From Streptomyces sp. TLI_235 (GTDB lineage Bacteria; Actinomycetota; Actinomycetes; Streptomycetales; Streptomycetaceae): a stretch of 64,000 nt of DNA. A program made the translations under genes and the position numbers. Positions 41,021 through 50,032 of this stretch are shown one piece after another; within the stretch, counting starts at the first letter, position 1; each line of letters begins with the position of its first letter. The stretch is from contig NSGV01000003.1 in assembly GCA_002300355.1 (NCBI GenBank), positions 806,001-870,000 of the forward strand, in the 5' to 3' direction. The notes under the pieces are model-generated. The model ran no database searches. It worked only from the letters and a program-made list of their open reading frames with translations, and was not told the DNA's origin.

Positions 41021-41247
41021 ATGACGGTGGGGGCAGAGCCGCTGGTTGCCGAACGGCAACTGGCGACCGGCGAGTTGACGTGTCCGGCCTGCGGTGGGGT
41101 GCCGGCCGGGTCGGCGGCGTCCCCCGCCCGCACAGCTCCAACCTCATCCCGCAGGCCGCCGACGCGCTCGCCACCGAACACGCCGAGCGCGGCCGCGTCC
41201 CTGTCCTGATCATCGCCATCTGCCAGTACCGGGGCGGGCAGCCGTGA
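41021..41247 (+). pseudogene. Fused small gene fragments
   Basis: ATG 41021 opens a zinc-ribbon-like start, LVAERQLATGELTCPACGGV, resembling the N-terminus of a transposon-linked Streptomyces family (DUF6431-type), which breaks off near 41100. A second frame, from about 41131 to TGA 41247, encodes LIPQAADALATEHAERGRVPVLIIAICQYRGG, not recognised. Together they appear to be unrelated scraps. Confidence 0.35.
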
Positions 41248-41268
41248 TCACGACCTACCGCTGGAGTA

Positions 41269-41490
41269 TCAGTGGCCGGCCCATCGTGCAGCCAGCTCGG
41301 TGCGGTTGGCGTAACCACGTTTGGCGAGGATGCGGCGGACGTGGCTTTCCACAGTGCGTTCGGAAATGAAGAGGTTTTTGGCGATCTGACGGTTGGTCCG
41401 CGCCCCGGCCACGAGCTCGGCGATTTCGCGTTCGCGTGGAGTCAGCGGGTCGGTTTCGGCTCGCAGGGCGGCACCGGGAGGCGGGCGCCT
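41269..41490 (-). pseudogene. LuxR-type (GerE) DNA-binding domain fragment
   Basis: With no start codon, the minus strand encodes LTPREREIAELVAGARTNRQIAKNLFISERTVESHVRRILAKRGYANRTELAARW and stops at 41269-41271. This is a complete LuxR C-terminal helix-turn-helix, the end of a longer regulator whose sensor part is gone. It abuts the next fragment at about 41490. Confidence 0.75.
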
Positions 41491-41498
41491 CTCCCGCC

Positions 41499-41819
41499 TC
41501 CGGCCAGGAGGGCTGGCGATTCTGCGGCAAGTGCAAGTCCCTCTGCTACGACCGCAACGACGAGCACGGAACCTGCCCGGCGGACGGCCCCACGAAGCAC
41601 AGCCCGGCTGGATAGGACTTCGCCCTGCCGTACGCCCGGCACGACCTGTCGCGCGGACAGAACCAGTGGCGCTACTGCACCACGCATCATGTGATGATCT
41701 TCGCCGGGTACGACCCCGCCACGGGTGTCTGCACGGCGGGCGGCGAACACCCGGCTCAGGGTATCGACTTCAGGCTGGGACCACCTCTGAGCTTGCTGTT
41801 CCACCTCGTCCGGCCTTGA
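41499..41819 (+). pseudogene. Fragment of a WRxCxxC-repeat secreted protein with internal stop
   Basis: The frame reads EGWRFCGKCKSLCYD, then TAG 41613-41615, then NQWRYCTTHHVMIFAGYDPATGVCTAGGEHPAQG, to TGA 41817-41819. The two blocks are copies of a tryptophan/cysteine repeat used in Streptomyces secreted proteins; the stop falls where a tyrosine codon (TAC) would be expected. The N-terminal rest is missing. Confidence 0.6.
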
Positions 41820-41939
41820 CCTGCTCGGATGTGGGATTCCCGGACGTGACGCGGCGTCCGTGACTGTCCGAATTCCACGACTCTCTCTCCGCTCACACCG
41901 ATGCGCTCTTCGAGCACTTGAGAGGTGCGCATGCCCGCA

Positions 41940-41961
41940 CACGAGTAGCCGACTACTCGTG
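41940..41961. terminator. Hairpin in the fragment-rich gap
   Basis: CACGAGTAG and CTACTCGTG form a perfect nine-base stem around CCGA. It is the only structured element between 41820 and 42120, where no gene is seen. Confidence 0.5.
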
Positions 41962-42192
41962 CGCGGGCCCGTTCCCGCCCTGACGCTCAAAGTCATCGGG
42001 GCATCTGACCCAGGGATCGAGCCCGCCGAGCCGTGCGGCTCGGACACGTAGACCTCCTCTACACCAGGATGATCATGCTTGCTGTGCAAGGACAACGATG
42101 TGATGTCACGATCGGGGGGGGGCGGATGGCGCAGCTCAATGCCCTGGAGCCGCAGCTGATCGGGGCTGTCTTCCGCACGTCCGCACCCGCCG

Positions 42193-43320
42193 GTGTCCGT
42201 CGTGCGATGCGCTGGCTTCGCAAGGGTGCCGCGTCCGTTGCGGGGCACGGCTCGCCTTCTGATCCGCCTGAACTTGTCGCTGACACCCAAGGCCCGGTTC
42301 CTGCTGATCAGCCTCTTCTCCTCGGTGACACTGCTGGAACTGGCCGAGGTCGGGGGAGCGCTGAGGTGGCCGGCGACCGCAGGGACGCGGCCCGTGTCGC
42401 TGCTACAGGACCCGGCCGGCCTCATCGTCCTGGCCGTCATCTTCGTCACCCCCATATTCTGCTGCCAACAAGTGCGGGCCATCGCCGACTTCGTGTCGAT
42501 GAATGAGCGCAACGGGGGTGCGGCTCAGCTGTCCGCGTGCCAGATCCGGCAGCTCAACCGGCTGATCGCCAGAACCAACAGCTGGTTCGCCGCGCTCGGC
42601 CTCCGGGACGTCTCGGCGGCCATCATGGCGGCTATGGCGGTGGGCACGTCCTTGCTGTACGCCTGCGTCAACGACTACGGCCTTCTGGAGAGGTGGAACT
42701 TGACCACGCTCCCGGACACGGTCTGGCGCTCTGAGGCGTACGCCGGCTGGTGGGCCAACTGGCACACCCACCCGGATCTGGCGCTGGCCCTGTGCGCGGC
42801 CGGCACGTATGCCTTCTACTTTCTGGCCAAGCAGCTGGTGATGGGTGTCATTTTTGCCGTCTACCTGAAGCGGTCCGCAGCGCTGGGCTTCGGGGTGACC
42901 CCGAACATGGGCTTCGACAGCGATGGGTTCCATGGGCTGCGCACCCTGCGCCAGTTCATGCTGTGGACCTACAGTTCCGCCCTGGCCCACCTGGTCGGCC
43001 TGCTCGTCCTCTTCATGGTCTGGCTGCCCGCCGCACCCTGGATGCTGTTCGTGGTGGTAGGGGTGACGGTGGTGGACACGGTACTGATCATCGACCCCTC
43101 ATCCATCGGCTACCACTCTGCGTTGGCCGTCAAGCAGGCCTACGCCCGATCGCTGCACACGAGCGATATGCCTCCCGCCGAGCGTGACGCAGCGGTAGCG
43201 CAGGTGTGGTCCGTTCCGGTGCTGCCCGTTGCGACCCGCAGGGCCATGACCGGGATCACCCTCTACCTGCTGGTACCCGCGGTCATCTCACTGGTCCCGG
43301 AGCTGGTCCGACACCTCTGA
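42193..43320 (+). CDS. Integral membrane protein of unknown function
   Basis: A protein of up to 375 residues with six or so membrane segments (for example FLLISLFSSVTLLELAEVGG, GLIVLAVIFVTPIFCC, AIMAAMAVGTSLLYACV, ALALCAAGTYAFYFLAKQLV, HLVGLLVLFMVWLPAAPWMLFVVVGVTVV and ITLYLLVPAVISLVP). No transporter motif is recognised. Start is uncertain: GTG 42193 keeps the frame, but ATG 42126 in another frame (MAQLNALEPQLIGAVF) directly follows a run of eight G and looks like the original N-terminus, which would imply a frameshift near 42240. Confidence 0.65.
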   Translation: MSVVRCAGFARVPRPLRGTARLLIRLNLSLTPKARFLLISLFSSVTLLELAEVGGALRWPATAGTRPVSLLQDPAGLIVLAVIFVTPIFCCQQVRAIADFVSMNERNGGAAQLSACQIRQLNRLIARTNSWFAALGLRDVSAAIMAAMAVGTSLLYACVNDYGLLERWNLTTLPDTVWRSEAYAGWWANWHTHPDLALALCAAGTYAFYFLAKQLVMGVIFAVYLKRSAALGFGVTPNMGFDSDGFHGLRTLRQFMLWTYSSALAHLVGLLVLFMVWLPAAPWMLFVVVGVTVVDTVLIIDPSSIGYHSALAVKQAYARSLHTSDMPPAERDAAVAQVWSVPVLPVATRRAMTGITLYLLVPAVISLVPELVRHL

Positions 43321-43406
43321 CGACCTCTCCCAGTCAGCGCCGGCACCGGCCTGACAAGCCGGCAGTCTGCCGACTGCACAACGTCGTCACATTCCGGAAG
43401 AGGCTG

Positions 43407-43601
43407 ACAACCTGCCGGCCGTGCGGGATGTGCGCCGGCGGCATCCTCCGCTCCGGGCTGGGCCGCGTCGTCCTCGCACTCTCCACCGCGCAACTCGTCG
43501 AACTGAACCCGGAGTCGGGTGCCTGGCCGGTGGTGGCGCAGGACGGTCCGGCACTGTTCGCGGAGGCCCGCATCCCCGTCGAGGGATACTACGGGCGCTG
43601 A
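43407..43601 (+). pseudogene. Cytidine/deoxycytidylate-type deaminase, C-terminal half
   Basis: The conserved zinc motif CRPCGMCAGGILRSGLGRVV and the tail AQLVELNPESGAWPVVAQDGPALFAEARIPVEGYYGR of nucleoside deaminases are present, but the N-terminal half with the catalytic HAE motif is absent. Upstream sequence in this frame is unrelated. The 3-prime end survives intact. Confidence 0.78.
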
Positions 43602-43797
43602 CGACCGGGCGATCGCGCGACCACGGGTTACCGGTTCGACGCGCCGACGGGCGGCACGGTACGGTCGCGCCTGACATGCACAGACCGCCGGCCGGGCGGC
43701 CGGAACCCGCGGGTGACGGCCGGTCGAGGACCGTCGCCCGCGACACGATCGGCGGGGCCTCGCACCGGGCGGCTGCAGGGGGACGAGGCGGGGGCCG

Positions 43798-45828
43798 ATG
43801 GACGTCGGGAAGACCGGGAACGCCGGGGCGCTGGGAGCGGTCGGGCAGGGGCGTTACGTCCTGCAGTCACCGCTCGGCGAGGGCGGCATGGGGTCGGTGT
43901 TCCGGGCCCACGACACGGTGCTCGGCCGTACCGTCGCGGTGAAGACCCTGCACGCGGACCTGGCGCGCGACCCGTCCTTCCGCGAGCGCTTCCGGCGGGA
44001 GGCGCAGCGGGTCGCTGCGCTCAACCACCCGGGCATCGTGGCCGTGCACGACACCGGGGAGGACACCGGGCCGGACGGCGTGGTGCCGTTCATCGTCATG
44101 GAGTACGTGCCGGGCCGCTCGGTGCGCGAGCTCGTCCGGGAGCGGGCGGCGGATCCGGCCGGACGGACGGTGCCGCTGGACCGTGCGCTGGCCGTCACCG
44201 AGGCCGTGCTGGAAGCACTGGACCACAGCCACGGGCAGGGGCTGGTCCACCGGGACATCAAGCCCGCCAACGTCATGACGACGGACGACGGCACGGTCAA
44301 GGTGATGGACTTCGGCATCGCCCTGGCGCTGCAGTCGGACGCCACCGCGATGACCCGCACCGGTACGGTCCTCGGCACGCCCCAGTACCTCTCCCCCGAG
44401 CAGGCGCGGGGGAAGCCGGCCGATGCCCGCTCCGACCTGTACTCGGTCGGCTGCATGCTGTTCGAACTGGCCACCGGCAGGGTGCCGTTCGACGGGGAGT
44501 CGACGATGGGTGTGCTGTACCAGCACGTCCAGCAGCCGCCGCCGGTGCCGTCCGCCCTCAACGCGTCGCTGCCTCCGGGCGTCGACGCGGTGGTGGCCCG
44601 CGCCCTGGTGAAGGATCCCGACGGGCGGTACGCGAGCGCCCGGGCGATGGCGGACGACATCCGCCGGCTGCGCGCCGGTCGGGCCCCGACGGTGGTGGAC
44701 GGGCTGCACGCCGCCTCCACCGTCACGGCCGGAAGCGTCACGGACGAGGACGTCACGGACGGACGCGCCACGGACGAGAACGTCACGGGCGGGAGCGGTC
44801 CGGGCGGCACCCCGGGCGGAGCCGCTCCCGGCCGCGGCACGGAGGACTGGTTCACCATACGAACCGGTTCGGCGGACGGTGTCACGACGGACCCGTTCAC
44901 GGTCGGCCTGCGGTTCGCCGCGCAGGTGCGGCGGGAGCACTCCCGCCGCGTCGCGCGGTACCTCACGGTGTTCGCCTTGGCGGCGGTCCCGGTCGCCGCC
45001 ATCGTGGTGGCCGCGAGCGTGCTGGGCGGGCAGTTCCTGTTCCCGGGGACCGCCTCCCACACCCCGGACCCGCGCGCGACCGGGCCCTATCTGGGCTGCG
45101 ATCGGTACGTGTCCCGGGACGGCAGCTTCAGCCCGCCCTCGTTCACCGGCATGTCGGCGGCCGAGGCGCAGACCTGTGCGGAGATCGCCGGCCTCACGGT
45201 GGACCGGAAGACGGTCAGCGGCACCAAGAGCAACAAGGACACCGTCACCCGGCAGGAGCCGGACAGCGACCGGACGGTGAAGCGGGGCGCTACCGTCACC
45301 ATCTGGGTGTCCCAGGGCGGCGATCCGCGGGCGAAGGGCGATCTCGCGATGTGCGAGCTCGAGGAGCGGCACGGCAAGATCTCCACCCCCTGGTTCAAGG
45401 GCCGGACGGCGGCCACGGCCCGGGTCTGCGCCGAGATCGCGCACCTGAAGCTGGAGGAGGTCGCCAAGATCCAGGACCCGAACACCCCCGCGGGCCAGGT
45501 CTCCCGTCAGGAGCCGGAGTCCGAGGACATCGCGGTCGGCGGCACCGTCAAGGTCTGGATCTCGACCGGCGGCGACCCCCGCGCGGTGGGCGACCTGTCC
45601 GGCTGCGACCGCTCGACCGGGGAGAACCCGGTGGCGCCGCTGCTCGAGTACAAGTCCGTGGAGACGGCGCGCGCCTGCGCGGAGATCGGTCGGCTGAAGC
45701 TGGAGGAGCAGTCCGTGTCGGACAGCGTCTGGCCGCGCGGCCAGGTCGTGAAGCAGGAGCCGGACAGCGGCAGCCGGATCGACCCGGGCACCACCGTCAA
45801 GGTCTGGATCTCGACCGGCCCGTCCTGA
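43798..45828 (+). CDS. Transmembrane Ser/Thr protein kinase with three PASTA-like repeats
   Basis: A 676-residue PknB-type kinase. Kinase domain residues 20-290: glycine loop LGEGGMGSVF, Lys49 in VAVKTL, HRDIKPANV with Asp153, DFG at 171-173 and GTPQYLSPEQ activation segment, all intact. A hydrophilic linker (290-380) precedes one membrane helix (about 386-408), then three extracellular PASTA-like modules, each with AxTCAEIAGL/ARVCAEIAHL/ARACAEIGRL and a following QEP motif; each module also contains an extra cysteine, suggesting disulphides. It should sense cell-wall fragments. Start ATG 43798. Confidence 0.93.
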   Translation: MDVGKTGNAGALGAVGQGRYVLQSPLGEGGMGSVFRAHDTVLGRTVAVKTLHADLARDPSFRERFRREAQRVAALNHPGIVAVHDTGEDTGPDGVVPFIVMEYVPGRSVRELVRERAADPAGRTVPLDRALAVTEAVLEALDHSHGQGLVHRDIKPANVMTTDDGTVKVMDFGIALALQSDATAMTRTGTVLGTPQYLSPEQARGKPADARSDLYSVGCMLFELATGRVPFDGESTMGVLYQHVQQPPPVPSALNASLPPGVDAVVARALVKDPDGRYASARAMADDIRRLRAGRAPTVVDGLHAASTVTAGSVTDEDVTDGRATDENVTGGSGPGGTPGGAAPGRGTEDWFTIRTGSADGVTTDPFTVGLRFAAQVRREHSRRVARYLTVFALAAVPVAAIVVAASVLGGQFLFPGTASHTPDPRATGPYLGCDRYVSRDGSFSPPSFTGMSAAEAQTCAEIAGLTVDRKTVSGTKSNKDTVTRQEPDSDRTVKRGATVTIWVSQGGDPRAKGDLAMCELEERHGKISTPWFKGRTAATARVCAEIAHLKLEEVAKIQDPNTPAGQVSRQEPESEDIAVGGTVKVWISTGGDPRAVGDLSGCDRSTGENPVAPLLEYKSVETARACAEIGRLKLEEQSVSDSVWPRGQVVKQEPDSGSRIDPGTTVKVWISTGPS

Positions 45829-45870
45829 CGCCCCGCCGGGGCCCCGTGGTGGGCCGAGCCGCGCGTGCGG

Positions 45871-46497
45871 TCAGGCCGGCCCGAGGGCGCCGCGGGCGGC
45901 GGCGAACAGGCGGTCGCAGCGCTGTGCCATGGCGTCCGCGGTCTGGTCGGGGTGTCTGATCCACCAGCGGACCAGGGCGGTGGCGAGGCCGCGCCAGGCA
46001 TGGGCGAGCGCGTCCGCGTCGAGGGGGTCGGCGGAGCCCGTGCGGCCGAGGACGTCGAGGGTGCCGGCGGCCGCCATGTCGTCGACGGCGGCGCGGTAGT
46101 GGGCTGCGCGGCGGGCGGGTTCGCTGTCCGCGGGCAGTGAGGTGTCGTAGAGGACGAACCAGGCCTCGCGCTGTCCTTCCAGGGCGGTGAAGAGGTTGTG
46201 CAGCACGCGCAGCGGGGTCTGCGGGCCGGTGCCGCCGTCGGCGTCCATGGCGGTGCGGACGGCGGCCAGCAGGCGGTCGCCGACGGGGGTCAGACAGGCG
46301 AGGTAGAGGTCCTGTTTGGGCCCGAAGTACTGGTGCAGCAGGGTCTTGGTGACGCCGACGCGGGCCGCGACGGCGGCGACGGAGGTGGCTTCGTAGCCGC
46401 GGCGGCCGAACTCCTCGGTGGCCGCGGCGAGGATCTGCCGTTCGCGCTCGGCCCGCGGGACGCCCTTGGTGCCCGGCCGGGAAGGGGGGATTGCCAT
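45871..46497 (-). CDS. TetR/AcrR family regulator
   Basis: A 208-residue repressor: HTH at about residues 40-60 (TSVAAVAARVGVTKTLLHQYFGPKQDLY) and a helical ligand domain. Start ATG 46497. Two adjacent palindromes, 46508-46521 and 46523-46536, lie immediately upstream and also cover the start region of the divergent FAD oxidase gene, so the protein probably represses both genes. Confidence 0.9.
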   Translation of the reverse strand: MAIPPSRPGTKGVPRAERERQILAAATEEFGRRGYEATSVAAVAARVGVTKTLLHQYFGPKQDLYLACLTPVGDRLLAAVRTAMDADGGTGPQTPLRVLHNLFTALEGQREAWFVLYDTSLPADSEPARRAAHYRAAVDDMAAAGTLDVLGRTGSADPLDADALAHAWRGLATALVRWWIRHPDQTADAMAQRCDRLFAAARGALGPA

Positions 46498-46507
46498 GCC
46501 CTGGATC

Positions 46508-46536
46508 TTACCCTATGGTAATTTACCGCATGGTAA
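46508..46536. promoter_or_regulatory. Twin TetR operators
   Basis: TTACC-CTAT-GGTAA (46508-46521) and TTACC-GCAT-GGTAA (46523-46536) are two 14-bp inverted repeats one base apart, in the divergent promoter between the TetR and FAD-oxidase genes. The 15-bp centre spacing would put two dimers on nearly opposite faces, as in several TetR-type double sites. Confidence 0.85.
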
Positions 46537-46568
46537 GTTCACCGTCGCAGCCGGAGGGACGACCCGTC

Positions 46569-48185
46569 ATGTCCGAGGCCACCGCGCCCCGCACGCACCG
46601 CACCCGCTCATGGTGGGGCTGGGGGTGGGCCGACGCCCACCCGGACGACGCCGAGTGCATCGCGACGGGCGCCCTCGTCCCCGGCACGCTCGCCCGCCCG
46701 CTGCCCCTGCCGAAGGTCGCCGACCTGCGCATCGGCGCGCCGGCCGTGCAGGCCCCGCGCAGTCTGGCGCCCCTGGTCACCGCCGATCCCGAGGACCGGG
46801 CCGCCCACGCCATGGGCAAGGCCTTCCGGGACGTGGCCCGCGCCCTGCGCGGCCGCCCCGGCCGGATCCCCGACCTCGTCGCCCGCCCGGCCCGCGACCA
46901 GGACGTGGCCGACCTGCTGGAGTGGGCCGGCGGGCACGACGTGGCTGTGGTCCCCTACGGCGGCGGCTCCTCGGTGGTCGGCGGCGTCGAGTACCGCGGC
47001 GACGCGCACCGCGCCGTGCTCTCCCTCGACCTCACCGCCATGGACCGGGTGCTGGAGATCGACACCGTCGGGCGGTCCGCGCTCGTCCAGGCGGGGATCC
47101 TCGGCCCGGCCCTGGAGGACCGGCTGCGGCCGCACGGCCTGACGCTGCGCCACTTCCCGCAGAGCTTCGAGTTCTCCACGCTGGGCGGCTGGCTCGCCAC
47201 CCGGGCGGGCGGACACTACGCGACGGGCCCGACCCACATCGACGACTTCACCCAGTCCCTGCGGGTGGTCACGCCGGCCGGCACCGGCACCTCCTGGCGG
47301 CTCCCGGCGTCCGGCGCCGGGCCCTCCCCCGACCGGTTCTTCCTCGGTTCGGAGGGCACCCTCGGCGTCATCACCCAGGCCTGGATGCGCCTGCAGGAGC
47401 GCCCCCGCCACAAGGCCTCCGCCGCGGTGGCGTTCACCGACTTCCGGGCCGCGCTGGAGGCCGTCCGCGCCGTCGCCCAGTCCGACCTGGCGCCCGCGAA
47501 CTGCCGGCTGCTGGATGCCGGCGAGGCCGCGCTCTCCGGTGCCTCCCGCAACGGGTCCGCCGTCCTCGTCCTCGGCTTCGAATCGGCCACCGCGCCGGTC
47601 GAGCACCGGCTCGCCCGGGCCGTGGAGCTGGCCCGTGCCAACGGCGCCGTCACCCCGCCCGGCGGCACCGGACCCGGCACCCGGCCTGACGCAGCGTCCG
47701 ACGCCGCGGTCGGCGCCTGGCGCGCCGCCTTCCTGCGGATGCCGTACCTGCGTGACGGCCTCGCCCGGATGGGAGCCGTCGTGGAGACCTTCGAGACGGC
47801 GGCCACCTGGGACCGGATCCCGGCCCTGATCGAGGACGTCCGCCGCGAGGTCGGGGCCGCCGCGCAGGCGGCCACCGGCCACCCCGCGGTCGTCAACTGC
47901 CGCCTCACCCACGTCTACCCCGACGGCGCGGCCCCGTACTTCACCGTCGTCGCCGCCGGCCGGCCGGGCGAGGAGGTGGCCGTCTGGGACGACCTCAAGA
48001 CCGTGGCGGCGGAGGTGCTGCACCGCCACCGGGCCACCATCACCCACCACCACGCCGTCGGCCGCGACCACCGCCCCGGCTACGACCGCCAGCGCCCGGA
48101 GCCCTTCGCGCTGGCTCTGCGCGCCGCCAAGAACGCCCTCGACCCGCACGGCATCCTCAACCCGGGTGTCCTCCTGGACGCCTGA
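46569..48185 (+). CDS. FAD-binding oxidase (alkyldihydroxyacetonephosphate-synthase-like)
   Basis: A 538-residue flavoprotein of the VAO/PCMH family. The FAD-binding half (residues about 100-280) contains VVPYGGGSSVVGGVEY and ALVQAGILGPALEDRLRPHGLTLRHFPQSFEFSTLGGWLATRAGGH, the classic pattern of AGPS-like enzymes; the C-terminal cap has LTHVYPDGAAPYFTVVA and HHHAVGRDHRPGY. It opens with WWGWGWADAHPDDAE, also typical. It probably makes or degrades an ether or hydroxy-acid compound. ATG 46569 with GGAGG at 46553; ATG 46530 lies inside the operator and is less likely. Confidence 0.9.
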   Translation: MSEATAPRTHRTRSWWGWGWADAHPDDAECIATGALVPGTLARPLPLPKVADLRIGAPAVQAPRSLAPLVTADPEDRAAHAMGKAFRDVARALRGRPGRIPDLVARPARDQDVADLLEWAGGHDVAVVPYGGGSSVVGGVEYRGDAHRAVLSLDLTAMDRVLEIDTVGRSALVQAGILGPALEDRLRPHGLTLRHFPQSFEFSTLGGWLATRAGGHYATGPTHIDDFTQSLRVVTPAGTGTSWRLPASGAGPSPDRFFLGSEGTLGVITQAWMRLQERPRHKASAAVAFTDFRAALEAVRAVAQSDLAPANCRLLDAGEAALSGASRNGSAVLVLGFESATAPVEHRLARAVELARANGAVTPPGGTGPGTRPDAASDAAVGAWRAAFLRMPYLRDGLARMGAVVETFETAATWDRIPALIEDVRREVGAAAQAATGHPAVVNCRLTHVYPDGAAPYFTVVAAGRPGEEVAVWDDLKTVAAEVLHRHRATITHHHAVGRDHRPGYDRQRPEPFALALRAAKNALDPHGILNPGVLLDA

Positions 48186-48219
48186 CGCCACCGCACACCC
48201 GGGGCCGCCGCCCGCGGTG

Positions 48220-49131
48220 TCACAGCGGGTCTCCGAGCGGCCCGTACTCCGCCTCCAGGTTCTTCGCCCAGTGGGCGGCGAAGTCGGGCTGCGTGCCGTC
48301 GACGTCGGTGAAGCCGTACTCCCGGTACAGGCCCCAGGTGGCCAGGGCGCGGCCGGTCTTGGCCATGACGCCGGGGTCGGCGGCGAGCGCGGCCACCGCC
48401 CGGCCCAGGTAGGCCGGGGTCTCGGAGTGGGCGAAGTTCGGGTCCTTCGCCGCGCCGTCGATCCAGTTCGCCTCGGTGACGCCGAAGTGCTCCAGCATCG
48501 CCTCGGAGCGCAGGAAGCCGGGGGTGATCGCCACGGCCGCGACGCCGTGCGGCTTCAGCTCGGCGGCCTGTGCGACGGCGAGCCGGACGACCGCGGACTT
48601 CGCCATGTCGCAGAAGAAGGACCCGCGGTAGCGGGCGGTGTTGCCGTCGGTGACCTCCACGACCAGGCCGCTGCCGCGCGCGACCATCAGCGGCAGCGCG
48701 AACCGGCTGGTGACGATGTGGGTCTCCACCGCCCGGCGGAGCAGCCGCAGGCCGGTGTCGAGGTCCTGCTCCCACAGCGGGTGCGCCCAGTCCGTCAGCG
48801 TGTCGCCGCCCCAGACCGAGTTGACGAGGACGTCGAGCCGGCCGTCCTGCTCGGCGGCGATCCGCTCGACCAGCGCCCGGACCTCCTCGGGCCGGCTGTG
48901 GTCGGTGCGGACGGGGATGCCCAGACCGCCGGCGGCGGTGACGCGGTCGGCGGTCCCCTCGATGGTCTCCGGGCGGTCGAGGTCGGAGCGGCCGGCGCTG
49001 CTGCTGCGGCCGGTAACGTACACCGTGGCGCCGGCGGCGCCGAGTTCGACGGCGATGCCGCGGCCGCCGCCGCGGGTGCCTCCGGCGACCAGGGCCACCT
49101 TTCCGGCGAGCGGGCGCGGGTCGGGCGTCAT
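48220..49131 (-). CDS. SDR family oxidoreductase
   Basis: A 303-residue SDR with the nucleotide motif GGTRGGGRGIA (residues about 17-27), VNSVWGG in place of NNAG, a long helix VTSRFALPLMVARGSGLVVEVTDG and YRGSFFCDMAKSAV, where Tyr and Lys are separated by more than the standard three residues. This atypical spacing is a known feature of a subgroup. ATG 49131 overlaps the TetR stop by four bases; the pair is one operon controlled by the palindrome at 49764. Confidence 0.87.
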   Translation of the reverse strand: MTPDPRPLAGKVALVAGGTRGGGRGIAVELGAAGATVYVTGRSSSAGRSDLDRPETIEGTADRVTAAGGLGIPVRTDHSRPEEVRALVERIAAEQDGRLDVLVNSVWGGDTLTDWAHPLWEQDLDTGLRLLRRAVETHIVTSRFALPLMVARGSGLVVEVTDGNTARYRGSFFCDMAKSAVVRLAVAQAAELKPHGVAAVAITPGFLRSEAMLEHFGVTEANWIDGAAKDPNFAHSETPAYLGRAVAALAADPGVMAKTGRALATWGLYREYGFTDVDGTQPDFAAHWAKNLEAEYGPLGDPL

Positions 49132-49748
49132 GCTTCCTCCGGGGTGTCGTGGTGGGGGGCGGGGGCGAGGTGCGCGGCGAGCACGGTGCGGAGCTCGGGC
49201 GCGATCCGCTCGGCGAGGGTGCCGCTGCGCTCCAGCGCCCAGACCAGGCCGGCACCGGCGGTCATCGCCTGCACGGAGCCGGCCATGGCGGCGGTGTCCG
49301 TCCCGGCGCGGAGCTCGCCGGCGGCGACGGCGTCCGCCAGGAGCCGTTCGATCGCCCGGTGCTGCGCGCGGTGCGCGGTCAGGGCGTGCTCGTGGAGCTG
49401 CGGATCCGTGAGGTCCGCGCACAGGAGGGCCAGGTGGTTGGCGAACCGCTCGGGCGTGTCCATGGGGGCCAGCCACTCCGTGACCAGCGCCGCCAGCGCG
49501 TCGAGTGCCGTCTCGTGATCGCCGCGCAGGCGCTCGGGCATCGCGTCGGCGTCCTTCGCGGACTGCCGGGCGAGCGCCGCCAGGAGTCCGCCCTTGGAGC
49601 CGAACCGCTGGACGAGGGTGCCGGGCACCAGGCCGACCTCCCGCGCCACGGCGGCCAGCGTCAGCCCGGCCGGGCCGGCCCGGCCGATCACCTCGGCGGT
49701 CGCGCGCAGGATCACCAGGTCGTCGATGCCGCGGGGGCGTCCGGCCAT
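49128..49748 (-). CDS. TetR/AcrR family regulator
   Basis: A 206-residue TetR: AAVAREVGLVPGTLVQRFGSKGGLLAAL forms the HTH (about residues 33-60), followed by a helical ligand-binding domain. It is the first gene of a two-gene operon with the SDR, and the perfect palindrome 16 bases upstream of its start should be its operator. SDR and regulator probably respond to the same compound. Confidence 0.9.
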   Translation of the reverse strand: MAGRPRGIDDLVILRATAEVIGRAGPAGLTLAAVAREVGLVPGTLVQRFGSKGGLLAALARQSAKDADAMPERLRGDHETALDALAALVTEWLAPMDTPERFANHLALLCADLTDPQLHEHALTAHRAQHRAIERLLADAVAAGELRAGTDTAAMAGSVQAMTAGAGLVWALERSGTLAERIAPELRTVLAAHLAPAPHHDTPEEA

Positions 49749-49763
49749 CGTCTGCCCTCCTCA

Positions 49764-49789
49764 TTAATAAATGCCTGTTCATTTATTAA
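49764..49789. promoter_or_regulatory. Perfect 26-bp TetR operator
   Basis: TTAATAAATG (49764-49773) and CATTTATTAA (49780-49789) form ten-base arms around CCTGTT, immediately upstream of the TetR-SDR operon. Its A/T content is striking in this GC-rich DNA. Confidence 0.88.
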
Positions 49790-50032
49790 AGCGCGCCGAC
49801 CGGCCCGCGGCAAGCCGCGCCGGCGCGACGGACCCCGGCTGTCGTGTCCACGGCCGTACGAACTATCATCGGCCCGTACAGCGTCCCCTCGGTGGCCGCC
49901 GGGCATCACCCGGTCGGCCTCGGCGGCCGAGGACGGCGCATCTCACCGGAGCGGGGCCAGTGAGAGACTTCGGCACAGCCTGTCATCGTCGCGTCCCGAA
50001 CTTGCCACGCTCTGCAACGACCTGGGAAAACG

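Noticed and set aside
44700..44900. Repetitive GGACG stretch in the kinase linker as a mobile repeat
   Set aside because: It simply encodes a flexible Asp/Thr/Gly linker with biased codons; the repeat is too irregular.
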